From assembly GCA_023333565.1 (NCBI GenBank), contig JAJKFH010003493.1:682001-746000 (forward strand): a stretch of 64,000 nucleotides of DNA, given 5' to 3'. The translations under genes were made by a program, and so were the position numbers. Origin of the DNA: Puffinus mauretanicus. Its lineage: Eukaryota > Chordata > Aves > Procellariiformes > Procellariidae. Below are positions 13,360-24,669 of the stretch, in pieces (position 1 is the first letter of the stretch; each line of letters begins with the position of its first letter). The notes beneath the pieces are model-generated. The model did not search any database. It was not told the origin of the DNA and saw only the letters and a program-made list of their open reading frames with translations.

Positions 13360-15755
13360 ACGAAGCACCAGACAGCCCCTGCAAGCTCAATCACAAGTGT
13401 ACCTACATGCACCAGGACTCAGCACCCTCTGTGCCGTGTCTGCCAGGCCAGGACTCTCTGGCATGCCCCATAAGATCCTTTCACCATTTCCCAAGAGGAT
13501 ACAGAGGGATTTGGATGCCTTCTCCTTAGAGAGAGCCTTGGTGTGGGAAAGGAAGAGAGGACGGGAAAAACTCGTTCTTGGATTTTCTATTTGTGTACAC
13601 AGGTTTTGGAGGACTTTTTGAACCTTCCCAAAAGCACTGAACCAAGAGACACCATACCATGGACAAGAAATGGGGACACACGTTGAAGAGGCATCATCAA
13701 GATTCAGTGAAGGAACACAATAAAGACCAGTGCAACAGCCATGATGGTCCTAAAGTTTTCTGTTTAGTGTTCAGAGCTAGGGCTGTCTTGATACATACCA
13801 GATACAGGCCAAGATACTAGAGACAAGCAAGTTATTTGCCCTCAAGGACGACATCTATGCTGCTAAAATAACAAGGCCAGGTCACGGGCTCCAGCACTTG
13901 CATGCCATTGGCCATTCTGGGTGTTACCTTAGTCCCTGGCCTCATGTTCCCCATCGGAAGTTTTGGGGGGCCAGAGAGTTTAGCAGTGTGCACACACACT
14001 GCGCCACGACCCTTGGCTTCAGGGCCGGCAAAGAATCTTTGGCACAACTTATTTCTTAGTGTAGAGACCTGGGCGCATAAAGGGAGTCCCAAAAAGCAAA
14101 GGGAGAGGTAGCCATAGTGTTACCAATGGTGAAATACAGACAAGAATGGTACTCATCTTCAGTACGAGTATTAGTAGCAGAGAAGTTCGGCAGTGCCCTG
14201 GTTATTCCTTCCTCCATAGCAAGAATGCATCCTGGCATGAGTGCTCGTAATGCAGGAGTTCCCATACCATGAAAAACATGCCAGTACTGATGCTTGCACC
14301 ATTGCAAAATTGCAAGGAGTCAGGAACTGTTGCTGCTGACGACGGTGGTGCCTGCTGCCACTGCTATCTGTAGTACCCTTCAGAACAACCCCTCCCCTAA
14401 GAGATGGTAGAAATGACAAATTGAAGTGTTAATTTGTTAAACTGCAATAGCACTGTCAAATTAGCCTGGCTTAATGCTAAAAATAATTCCATTCATCACT
14501 ACAGAGCCAAAACAAGTATCAGCTACAGAGCCAAAACAAGCATCGTACCTTTTGATAGTAAAATTCTGTGTGCAGAGCAGTCTTACAAGTCCAAGAGAAA
14601 AAACAGGGAAACAGGCGGCTCAGAGTATTCAGCTCATACAGACGGAGCAAGTCCGCCAAGGATGTTGCCTCTGAAGACACTTCAGAGAGTGAGCATATGC
14701 ATCTGCTGAACACCCCTGAGGTTCACCAAAGGAGTGTCTTGAACCCTAGCTTCTCTGACTGCTGCTCTGGTAGTATCAAAGACTCTTCACTCATGACAAA
14801 ACCAACAAGTACCAAGTAGTGAATTGCCTCCTAACATATAAAGAAAAAAATACACTGTCACAAATTTTTTTGTAGATGGAGGCCAAGCTGAGTCCGTTCC
14901 AAGCATCAGGGCCAAAATATCATCTACAATTAAAGCATTGCTGACAATGTTGTTGAGGCTACAGGAGACGGAGCAGATTACAGGTCACCCCGCAGCTTGG
15001 AGGTATATTGGCACTATGATGGAAGCAGTAATAAAAATGCGTTTGTGTCAGTAAAGTAAGCAAATCTGACTCAAAGCACACAGGCAGTAGACAGGCTGAA
15101 TAAGAATTCACTTTTCTAAACATAACCACAATTTGAAGTGCCAAGGCATGGTGGCCTACAGAGCCTCACCACTGGACAGCTGCTGCGGAAATCTAACAGG
15201 ACATAATTGAAATTAATGGTAGAAGAAAGCAACACTCACGAGCCTACCACAATTACTGCTTTGCAAAAGCAAAAGTTCTTTTCTATCACTGATATATTCA
15301 GGAAGACATTAGATAAAGCGAACCTATGCCATTTGATAAAATACCACTGTATAGGAGTAATTAAGAAGGGGGGGTAGGTAAACGCAGGCACGGCAGAGGC
15401 CCTGCCATATTCTCACAACAGGAAATACAGAGTTGCAGGGAAAAAAAAACAAGTACAACTGGAACGGAGAGCATAGCCTGCACCATCTGGGAACTTACTC
15501 CCCTTGTCTGGGAATGATCTCTAAGCCCATGTTAAAAGATCAATGAACTGCAAAAGATGTCTCAGTCTGCCTGGGAATCTGAAGAATGAGTGGAATTTGG
15601 TTTTGCTTTGATTTCAATTTATCCTGCCCACATTACAATTTCGTAACATACTGTCAACCTAAAAATATTTGTTTTGCTGCCAGTGTCCTATTGCTACAGA
15701 AAGGGAAACAGTGATATTTTGATCGTGATGGGTAAATGGCAAAAGCATATGAAAT
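13360..15755. other. Unannotated DNA, moderately GC-rich in its first half
   Basis: Three overlapping minus-strand frames span 13832-14419 and look mildly protein-like, but no domain is recognisable and the frames change, so no gene is called. The stretch also contains a 24-bp tandem duplication, listed separately. A G-rich run lies at 15368-15377. Confidence 0.5.
14499..14545. repeat. 24-bp tandem duplication
   Basis: Two adjacent copies of a unit beginning 'ctacagagccaaaacaag', at 14499-14522 and 14523-14545, differ at one position (GTATC versus GCATC). The near-identity suggests a recent local slippage event. Confidence 0.9.
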
Positions 15756-15760
15756 AAAGT

Positions 15761-15799
15761 GGGGGTGCAGTGGTGGTGGGAGGGGGGGATAGCTGGGGG
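15761..15799 (+). other. G-rich tract, potential G-quadruplex
   Basis: Four G runs (5, 3, 7 and 5 bases) occur within 39 bases, at 15761-15765, 15778-15780, 15782-15788 and 15795-15799. The first loop is long (12 bases). This is compatible with quadruplex folding on the plus strand, but structure is inferred, not seen. Confidence 0.45.
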
Positions 15800-15819
15800 A
15801 AGAGTCATTCCCTAAATAA

Positions 15820-17160
15820 CCTAGTAAGCCAATGCTTTAATACTCATTGTGAAGCGTGATCATGCTGCTAATGAAGCAATAAATCCTCCCTTGCATTGGT
15901 GCTTGAGGGAGGGGGGTCAGAAGGTGGAGAGAGCTCCCTTTCCTTTCTCATTACAAGCAGCAATGCAAAATGCTTTAATAAAGCTCAGTAATGTCCTAGA
16001 AGGAATAATCAGCTAATACTGTTTCTCATGAACCCATGCCGCAAAATGGCACGGCTCCTTGGCTCCTTTGGCTTTCCTCGTAGGACCCCTGTCCTACAGC
16101 CAGCACCAAGCCTGGCCCTGCCCTCCCCGTCCTCCCCGCCAGCCTTCGTCCACTTCGGGACTTCGATACTTGACTGCCAGACCTGCACCAGCCAATTTAA
16201 GCATAAGCATCACTGATTAATACCTAATCCCTCCCACACATACATATACTAAAATGCCCTTATTTGAAATTGTAAAGGAGAGAAACATTTACTTTCCCCA
16301 AAATTGAAACTGGCAATGAAAAATGAGCAAAGCCTCTCTCTAATTAACGCTAATCTGTCTGCCTTGTGTACGCACTAGTGAGGGAGCCACAGTATGCTGC
16401 AGATCAGAAGATAAAAGCACACTCAGGAGTTCAACTGCTTTAGAAGCACAACATCTGTTAGCCATGTTATTCTGCAGCTACCCAACAAGCAGAGCACCCT
16501 TCATAACGCTTAATAGCTTATGCATTATGTATGCAGCCGTTGATACAGAGGCGCTTGGGTTCAGGGTTTCATTCTGAGCAAGTCTCAAATTAGAAAACTA
16601 CGGGCAAATCTGGGGAGTGTCTCTCTCTCCCCTCTCCCTCCTCGCATGGTAAGTGAGAGCTCAGGGCCAAATTCTGCTCCCAATTGCACTAATACGGCTC
16701 CACTCAAAATCAGTCCGGTATAACACAGAATGGTATCTGACTGACTCCATCCTTAATTCACTCAGTGTGTGGAATTAGAATAAAATTGCAAGAAATCTTC
16801 TCGTTAGAAGAGAACATTTTAAGTCACCTATTGTCGTAATATCCTCGATTGATTTATCCACTACATTATTATTACAAATTAATAAAGGAAGGGCATGCAT
16901 TAATGGCGTTTATAGGTTTTTCAATTACTGTTTTCCTATTATTCTTTCTATTATTCAATTCACCAGCTTCATCATGTAATATATCTATAACTCCAATGCA
17001 TTACAGTGCCTCAGAATTTATGAAGTATATACAAAGCACATAAATCCTATTAACTCATCCCATCATACTTATAATTGAGTCAATTAAAACATTCTGTGTG
17101 TCTACAGTATATAAAAGGGAGAGAGAATAAAACTGAGATCAAGGGGTTAATAAATTTTTG
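15820..17160. promoter_or_regulatory. Cluster of possible conserved non-coding elements
   Basis: AT-rich, complex sequence with many homeodomain-type cores (AATTAA, TTAATA, CTAATTAACG-like words) and little CpG. Stretches at 15820-16020, 16300-16600 and 16740-17160 have the strongest enhancer-like texture. The middle includes a worn fragment of an amniote palindromic repeat at 16666-16735. Nothing suggests coding sequence. The assignment is by texture and would need cross-species alignment. Confidence 0.35.
16666..16735. repeat. Worn fragment of a palindromic amniote repeat
   Basis: The sequence begins 'cagggccaaattctgctccc' and then resembles the motif family built around 'ctccactgaaatcagtggag', which is dispersed in turtle, crocodile and bird genomes. 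I recall the motif but not a reliable family name. Divergence is high. Confidence 0.45.
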
Positions 17161-17164
17161 ATTA

Positions 17165-18880
17165 TTTATATTTTCTTAAACTTCTCTGCCACAGTGGAGC
17201 CAAGATGCAGCATGGATATGCTGCATTCTGCTCCTTAGACCCTATAGCCCAGGATGCACTGTCCAGGGAACATAAGAGACTTGAGAGCAGCTAACAATAA
17301 TTTTCATATTCATTTTAAGGCCAAAGGGACCATTTTGTTCTTCCAAAATGACTACTCACGTGACACAAGCCCGTAGGATTTCACTCAGGGATTCCTTTAT
17401 AAAGCTCACAGTTTCTGGAGGAGTTTTTTTTTAAAGTATCCAACCTTCATTTAGGGATTTCCAGCTATTTGTTCCAATCTTGTAACATAGCCTCACTGTT
17501 AAAAATATACGTTCTGGCAGGTTTTCACACCATATATGCATGCCCATGTTAGGTATCTAGCTTAAGAATGATTCAACAGATCAAAGTGAAGGACTCGAGT
17601 TCCCTGCCTAGTCCATGAAAAGCAGCAGTCAGTCAGCTCCAGTGCATTGAGTCAGAGTGTCTAAACGAGATGCCTGAAAGAGCTAAAAGCAGACTAGGAG
17701 AATCAATACCTACCCCAACTTCTGTTCTGAACTGCTCGAGATCCTCCTCCTACTGATAGCTGTTCCTTCCAACTATTGTCTTTGGCAATATACTTCATTT
17801 GCTAGACTGAATAGGCAGCCACTTTCTCTATAGTCATACATACAACTCCATAATAATTAAAACACGTGGAATTTGCAATGTGATAGGGAGACAGATTTTC
17901 CAGAAGTCAGATCATTCATAGAGGTCTTTCCTCATCTCTTTCCTTTTTGCTGCGATCTTTATTTCAGTGCCAACATACACCGCAACTCAACACAGGTTTT
18001 AGGCAACAGAATCGTTAAGTGCCACTGAATTGAATTTGTGCTACAAAGTCATTTAAGTGCTTTTAAAAATCACTCCCTTGAACTCTCGATAGGACTGCAG
18101 CATTATCCTGGCCACAGAACCCCTGTGCAACATCAATGTATTAATTCCTATTTGTAAGGTGCTTTGAAGACGCTTATACTACTGCATTGCACCCTGCAGA
18201 TTTTCACTGGTGCTAATGTGGTACCACTCTGTTTTCTCCCTCCCCTCAGCCTGAACCAGTCTATTGAGAGCAACAAGAAAGACCAGAAAATGTGTTTTTC
18301 CCATACATTTGAGAAGACAAATTTTGATGTCCCAGCATGAATTATTCCACACCACACAAAAATGCTAATTAAGCCTTTATTCTATAACCTGACAGATGTT
18401 TCTGATGCACTGTTCATTCATTTCATACTGTACAAAAGCTAAAGTTTTAAACTTTTTGTATTATAACAAAATTAGCATTATTCATGAAGACAGCCATCAA
18501 AAGTCTACTTGAAGCGCCGTCCCATTCCTCAGAGGGAAGAATATTGAAAGACATAGCTGAAGATTGCCCTCCCTTGTGCATTATGTAGACATGCCACATC
18601 CACACACGCACACAAGGAGTCCACAGGCCCCCATTCCTTCTCCCCATGCACCTTCACTTGTCTTTCCTACTAGGAGCATCTTTTGTTGCACATAAATTAC
18701 AATCCTGGTGTCTTACACTTATTTTACGTACCCAGCCCACACAACGTAATGCTATTCATACAGAGAAGCAGTTCAAGCAAAAGAAATGGCTGCTTTTGTG
18801 ACTGTGACACCACAGGGAAAAAGGTGAATCCAAAGATTTTGGGCCTGATCACCCTATTCCTCCATCGCACGGAAGTTTGT
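17165..18880. other. Unannotated DNA
   Basis: No gene or known repeat seen. A short CA-rich stretch lies near 18599-18613. Frames are short on both strands. Confidence 0.55.
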
Positions 18881-18884
18881 TTCA

Positions 18885-19330
18885 GTGCCCTTCTGTCCCG
18901 ACAGTGGCCAGTGTCCACCTCGGGAGCAACCCGCTCTGCAGTCCCCGTGCCTCCCCCAGCGCAGCACTGGTTTTGGCCGACGGCCATGCTGCACCTCTCC
19001 TGCTGTCGCGCTCGCCAGGATGGACAGGCAAAGACAAACTCATTTTGGCACACGGATTGCTTTACTCCCCTGCCTCTCCTATGGGTACGGCATGTATACC
19101 CCAGGGAATGGCCCATCCTGCCCCAGCCTTGTCCTGTCCCCGTCCCCAGGGAGGAGCCCGATGCCCAGGGCTGGGGCTGCCCCCGGTGCCCCCCGGCTGC
19201 CAGGTCCTGCCCTGCCACCCCGAGGATCCCCGGCTGCTCTGGGACCCCAGCCCTTGCTGTGCCCCGATGCTCCCCCCAAGCAAGCCACCATTGGCTCCCG
19301 TCGTCTACTTCCTTGCAGTGTCACTGCAAA
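18885..19330. other. Isolated GC-rich patch
   Basis: GC content rises sharply against AT-rich flanks, and roughly 17-20 CpG dinucleotides are visible by eye. Long frames are open in several phases on both strands at once (for example 18683-19399 plus and 18724-19218 minus), which is what GC-rich sequence does by default and argues against reading any one as a gene. It could be a weak CpG island or distal promoter, a GC-biased recombination spot, or part of an unrecognised GC-rich repeat. No splice-flanked exon is evident. Confidence 0.5.
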
Positions 19331-19339
19331 CTCGTCTTC

Positions 19340-20785
19340 ACCCCTGTTCCTTTTGTCCTATCTTCTACACATCTACACAATTTCTTTCTGTATTTTTGAC
19401 CTCTCTTACATATCGCTATTCCCTTTTCTCCTCTGTTCCCCTAAAAAAGCACATTAATACTCCAACCTACTCAGTCTCCTGCCCTTGTCACCAAACCAAC
19501 ATCTGAGAAAACACTTGTCCTTTTCTCTTTGCTCTTTGGAGTAACTGTCAGGAAAAGAAATATCTCTTAAAAAATACAGATTCAGCAACTACACACTGTT
19601 ACTTGGAAGGAAGGTTGTCCCTGGGGTAGTGATTATACATATAAAGACAATAATAAGACTGAAGGCTGCAAAGCTGTGTAGCAAAGGTAGAACTCTTAAA
19701 GTCCGTCTTTACAATTCTCCTGAGGTTTAATATATAGCATAAAAGAGCCTATTTTACACATATGTAAGTGCTATGAAAACAATTCATTTGCCTGTTCATC
19801 ACAAATTACACTACAACACGTCTCAAGAAATGCATCAGTAAGAGGATAAACAGAAATAAACATGCATGAAATAGATGCACAGAAATGAACATCTCTAATA
19901 AAGGATTGACCTATTTTTTTCTGTTTGCAAATTTTTGAAATTGCATTTATTAACAACATACACCAGAGGTATTATTTGTTACTATAAAGCTGAAGATCTA
20001 AGGGATGTGGTCTATTACTTATCAAAGAAAAGCTAAGTAGTCACCTGATCACTGCTTTATGTACTTACATAGTACATCAGTAGATACTTACATACGATGA
20101 AGAAGATTTCTAAAAGCAAAATTTAACTGAGTAAAAATGGCCTATGCCAAATTCAGGGCCATACGGCAAAGACAGAGTTAGGTAAGCAAAACCTGGAAGC
20201 GTGGCACAGATAATTTAGCTGCAAGTTTATTGAGAATCATGATGGAACATTAGACTAAGGATGAGACCAAAACCAGGAAGACATGAGGACTTCCCTATTA
20301 GGATCTGCAAAACCTAAACCTGATGTCCCTTGCTTCTGTCAGATTGAATCCAAAGACCAGATTTATGTACAGGATCCCTGTTCGTGGGAAGAAATACACA
20401 CTTCAAAGAGGCAGTCTAAAAAATTCATACACTGAACGTATACCTAGAGCAAGCAACGAAGCAACGCTAGAAAGAAGGATGTGATGCTGACACTGTCCTG
20501 CCTGTGAAGGTATAAGAACTGGGAGAGCCAGAGACAGGCTCCCCTCCTGAGCTGGATGGATGGCAGGGGAAGCTCAAACCCATCTACTGTGTGGTTCACG
20601 ATTTGTAACACCGGAGAACAAGAAAAGCAGGGATGAATTTTCAAATACCAGTTGCACAGCGAGCTTTTTTACAATAGCCTTGGGGTTAGGGCAGTCTTCT
20701 CAGGTGCAGGACAGTGAGGTTTGAATGAATCCAGACTGAGGCAGGAATTGACTTCAGTTTTCCTACTGGGAAAAAAAAAAGTTTG
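19340..20785. other. Unannotated DNA
   Basis: AT-rich, with pyrimidine-rich sequence at 19360-19440. No gene or repeat recognised. Confidence 0.55.
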
Positions 20786-20789
20786 AAAG

Positions 20790-21010
20790 TGTTCCTGATC
20801 AATATGCATTTGTATGGAAAACAGCTCCCTTTCTTTCTCTGGTGAGTTAAAAAGGCAACAGCCGAATCTGCCTCCTAATGAAGGACCAAGTCCGACTAGC
20901 GCATGTTCAGGAGGCTCAGCATACTTAAAAGGTGGTGGCCAAGAAGAGGTTTGGGAGCACTCTGATTAATTTCAGCACGGCTTAGGCAAAAGCTAATAGT
21001 CAAGGAGCTG
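20790..21010. promoter_or_regulatory. Possible conserved non-coding element
   Basis: Complex sequence containing an octamer-like AATATGCATTTG word near 20800 and no repeat or coding signature. It forms the start of an enhancer-like cluster that continues to about 24.7 kb. Texture-based call. Confidence 0.25.
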
Positions 21011-21440
21011 TGTCTTACCTGTGGAGATTGAATGCTCCCTGGTGTTCCCCATAATCCCAGTTCCTGCTTACCCAAGCAGAGGAGTTACCAGCGTGTACTC
21101 CCACATCGCCTGCTCACTCAGCTTCCCTCCGAAGGACCTGGGGCAGCCAGGCTTGGGACTGCACGCAGTCAGGGTGCTTCCCACACTGAAGGCTTTTCAC
21201 TGTCTCAGTTTGGAAATGCTCGGTCAGACGAGGGCAGCTCTGGCCGCACACACCAGACAGAACTGCAGCACGGGGAAGTCTCAGGGCCAAAATACTTTGT
21301 AAGTTCAGACACCTCCAAGCTAAGGCAGTGACTGTTGAAGGATTCTTTATTTCACTATTTTGTGGGATACATGAGACACCGTAGGATTCATCTGATTTAT
21401 ATTTTGATGTCCACCATACTGACCTAGTCACTCTCGATTC

Positions 21441-21470
21441 CCTTTTTAGTCTATGGACCTTTTTAGTCTA
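21441..21470. repeat. Partial tandem duplication, 17-bp unit
   Basis: The unit 'cctttttagtctatgga' at 21441-21457 is followed at once by 'cctttttagtcta' at 21458-21470. Confidence 0.85.
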
Positions 21471-21514
21471 GGTGTCTTTAGGACACAGTTGATTTAAGCT
21501 CTTTTAGATGTCTG

Positions 21515-21550
21515 TCTCAAGAGGGGAGAATCACATCCTCCCTCTTGAGA
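21515..21550. other. Perfect 11-bp inverted repeat (hairpin)
   Basis: TCTCAAGAGGG at 21515-21525 is the exact reverse complement of CCCTCTTGAGA at 21540-21550, with a 14-base loop. The stem could form a cruciform or RNA hairpin. It lies 45 bases after a small tandem duplication, so it may be a piece of an unrecognised palindromic element. Confidence 0.7.
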
Positions 21551-21649
21551 GCAGAATGGGTCCAAATGGCCAGTAAGAAGTAGGTATCTGCTGTATGCAC
21601 ATTGACATACCATCAGAGGCTGGATCTGTTTTGTTTTATGTGACTATGT

Positions 21650-22080
21650 CCTGTGGAGCTAGCCCTAAAGATCACAATGACTCCTTCTGTCCTTAAAATC
21701 TATTAATCTTCTAATTAGAGCTAATTAAAATGAAATGCATTACTTTTTTTTTCTAGACAACTCTCTCTCTCATCATTAAAACACTGACATTTTTTAAACG
21801 AGCTCCCCTAATAACAAGAGAACATTAAGATACTTTATTAGTATTCTTTTCTAACAGTAAGACCACAGCCTTGTCCAATTATACATTTTTATACCATTAG
21901 AAAGCAAAGTGTGAAGCTACCGTAGGAATAGGTTACATGTAACGGCACACTCTGGTTAGCACAAAGAACCCAATGTAAACAGAAACCAACCAATTAAGTG
22001 ATTCTTCCAGGTATCGGGGACCAGGGGAATGCATAGTGCTGGGAAATACTCCGCTGTAGTTCATGAATTGTCCTTAAGTG
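21650..22080. promoter_or_regulatory. Possible conserved enhancer with paired homeodomain sites
   Basis: At 21711-21740 a palindromic CTAATTAG is followed by AGCTAATTAAAATG and ATGCAT, a dense pair of Q50-type homeodomain cores next to a POU-like half site. The sequence downstream to about 22080 is AT-rich, complex and free of recognised repeats. Conservation is inferred, not observed. Confidence 0.35.
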
Positions 22081-22249
22081 TACATGCAATAATTTTGTAT
22101 TAAATATTTGGGATAAAGTTGAGTGATGTAGAAGCAGGAGAACAACAGGAAGAAAGCAGGGGGCTGCATAAGTAGGACACGTCTCCTCTCAAGCTTTCTG
22201 CTCTCTCTTTATAGCTCTTACGAAAAGCTTGCAGTGGCAGAAGACAACA

Positions 22250-22470
22250 GGAGATGTGCCATTTAAACACAGGTAGGCCATTAATATATTGTTCAGAGTA
22301 ATTGAAATGCATTGCACAGGATTAGTTGCCTGCCAATCATCCCAATTAAGCAGGCGTGTCATTGATCAGGATAGCAATTAAGAGGATTCTAGGGTATCAG
22401 CAATTTATTCTTAACGGCCTCAAAACTAATTGCTTTCAAGCCCAGAACCAGGTTCAACATTCTTTATGAA
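22250..22470. promoter_or_regulatory. Possible conserved enhancer element
   Basis: Repeated CAATTAA-type cores (CCCAATTAAGC near 22340, AGCAATTAAGA near 22374, AACTAATTGC near 22424) are spaced through 200 bases, with a TTGATCAG word between them. The NKX/homeodomain-like motif density is high for random AT-rich DNA. Texture-based call. Confidence 0.35.
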
Positions 22471-22479
22471 AGAGAAAAG

Positions 22480-24030
22480 AGAGAGTTATTGGAAAATTTC
22501 TTGTCCTTTTCCCACGAACTACCTATGGGCTAAACTAGATTAGAAGAATTTACAATACTCCAGAGCTCTAACATAGCAAATTATTCCATCATTATCTGCT
22601 GTTAGCGATGGGAAATGACAATGTAAAACGGAGCGACACTTCATGGTTTTTTTATCTGGATTTGCAATGTCCCGATAAGTCAATGAGCAATTCAAACTCC
22701 AAAGCCAGCACGTGGTAAGGCGAAGGCTCTGCAAGACAGCCAGTGCTGTCCTGCAGGTTCTTCGGGAATGAAGAAGTGCAAACCACCGAACCCTTGGCAC
22801 TTGTCCAAATACGTCCAGTTTCAAACAGGTGGGACTCTCCCCATAGTTACGTGCTCTGGTTGGTGTCCTTGGGCTCAGCATCCAGGTCTAACCTCTGAGA
22901 AGGTTGATGAGTTTGACTCTTGACTGCCTGCGTTACAAGCGTGTGGGGATGCCCGGTGGAGGGCCCGGGCAGGTCTCTGCCACGGTGACCGTGCTCCGGA
23001 AAAAAACCCTGTGCAGGCAGGTGAGACCAAAAGAGCATCGCCCTCCAGGTAGCTCAGGGGCTCTCAGGAGCCCCACAAGGTTGAGGTGGACAGAAAAAAA
23101 TGGGTAGTTAGATGGGGAGACTGAGCTGTGCGGGTCCATGGGAACACTGAGGAGTCAAGTTTGGTCATAACCTCAGCCTCGACACAAATCAGAAACCCAA
23201 TGAACCTCGTTAAAGGTACAGTGAGAATCCTTGTGTGTGCTGCAGTACATTGCTTGATGGTTTTGGAGGTGTTTTTTTTTTTCTTTTCTGTCATATCCTT
23301 TATGATCATATAGCTTTGATTCATGTGCATCAATAAGGAGATAAACAACAAATATCTTAACTGGAATATTTACATTTTTGCTTTTCTTATTGTTGTGTTT
23401 TAACACTGAAAACACTGTGAACTGAGAGAAGAAATTAAAAAAATACATAACACCTCCAAAAAGCACACTGATGATATTTGAATGCTTATGTAGAGCAGCG
23501 TGTATGAATATTATTTTGAAGTAAGCTTCAAATCTTTGCATAGGATTTTACCTTTCTGAAAAATCAAATATTTGATACTATAGAAATACATTCTCTATTT
23601 TAAAATATTATGCAGAGAGCATAACGTTTGCTGTTATTTATAGGATACATTAATTACCTCTATATCAATATGCTATTTTACAAACTACTCTTTACATAAG
23701 GTGCATTTTACTTTAAGTGCATCTTTTCCCTCTACATGATCTGCAGTTCCTAAAGGGAGATGGCAACAGTGATGCAGACGTTCAACACACCGGAGATAGG
23801 AGGAGGAGGAGGGAACCTTCTTCTCAGTCCTTGGAAAATGCCAGGTCTCTGGCCAGTTCAGTCTAAAATGTCCAAACCCTTATGCAGAAAGTAAGGACTT
23901 CCTGGTGCAAACAGCCCACCAAGCCTGTATTCTGGCTTAGTCTCCTAAACATCACCTTTCATCTAAAACATCAACACCTAAACATCTCCTTTCTCTTTCC
24001 TACCTGAATTTAACCTCCCCAGACCTCTAG
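22480..24030. other. Unannotated DNA
   Basis: Mostly AT-rich, with a locally GC-richer stretch at about 22720-23110 and a poly-T run at 23271-23282. No gene or repeat family recognised. Confidence 0.55.
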
Positions 24031-24039
24031 ACTAGGGAA

Positions 24040-24176
24040 TTACTAACACCCCCGTTTTAGAGATGCGAGGCCCAGAATGACTCACTCACCTGAGATCACA
24101 CAAGGAGCCCGGACAGATCCCTGAATGGGATTTGGAAGTCCAGAGCCCCAAGGGTCTACTGCCCTAACTCCTGAAC
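24040..24176 (-). mobile_element. MIR-like SINE remnant
   Basis: The plus strand reads as the antisense of a MIR consensus. The order is a 'ccccgttttagagatgcgag' block, then 'gaggcccagaatgactcact', then 'gagatcacacaaggagccc', then a 'gggatttggaagtccagag' block, ending 'ctactgccctaactcct'. These correspond in order to the MIR segments for 'cccattttacagatgag', 'tgacttgcccaaggtcacac', the 'gggattcgaacccagg' region and the 'gtgctctaaccac' end. It is truncated and diverged. MIR-type tRNA-derived SINEs are ancient in amniotes, so a worn copy in a sauropsid is expected. Confidence 0.75.
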
Positions 24177-24289
24177 GTTTGAACCAGGAGTGTTTTTAAG
24201 GAGCATCTCTTCTCCTTCAATGAGCCTGGGACTTCCCTTCATGGCTCTGCTTCGGGCGTTGTTTCGCAGTCTTGGATAAACTGCCACGT

Positions 24290-24660
24290 CTCTCCCCAAT
24301 AATTCTCCCTGTAAAATTAATGTTGCCATCCTCTTAAAAGGCTTTGATATCCTGGCCTGACAGATGCAGTTCCTATTTATCCATTAAATGCTATTTGGCA
24401 TAGTGGACCCTTACAACCGGAGCCGAGAAGAACACCCTATTAACCTGCTCGTAGCCTAAACAATAATAATTGCAATTAAATTTCAAATTGGCTTTTGCAG
24501 AGGTCAGTGAGGCTGCTGTGGGTAACAGGGGACAGAAAGTGCAAAACTAGCAATTAAAATAGCCTCAGTCTCTCCTAATAAAAGGTGCAGGAGGATACTG
24601 TATACATACATACTGATTTTCTAGCCAATGCAAATGTCTTCTGTAAATGCGTATTTGGCA
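24290..24660. promoter_or_regulatory. Possible conserved non-coding element
   Basis: Complex AT-rich sequence containing AACAATAATAATTGCAATTAAATTTC near 24461-24485 and further CAATTAAAAT and CTAATAAAAG words. No coding signal or recognised repeat is present. One of the more enhancer-like blocks in the window, but the call is by texture only. Confidence 0.35.
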
Positions 24661-24669
24661 ACTCAGCAG

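Noticed and set aside
13832..14419. Three overlapping minus-strand frames considered as a decayed gene or transposase
   Set aside because: The frames shift without a clear junction and no transposase or gene motif is visible. Kept only as a minor finding.
18683..19399. Longest open frame in the window (238 codons, plus) with overlapping frames on both strands
   Set aside because: All frames open together because the patch is GC-rich. No domain, no codon periodicity by eye, and the ends run into ordinary AT-rich sequence.
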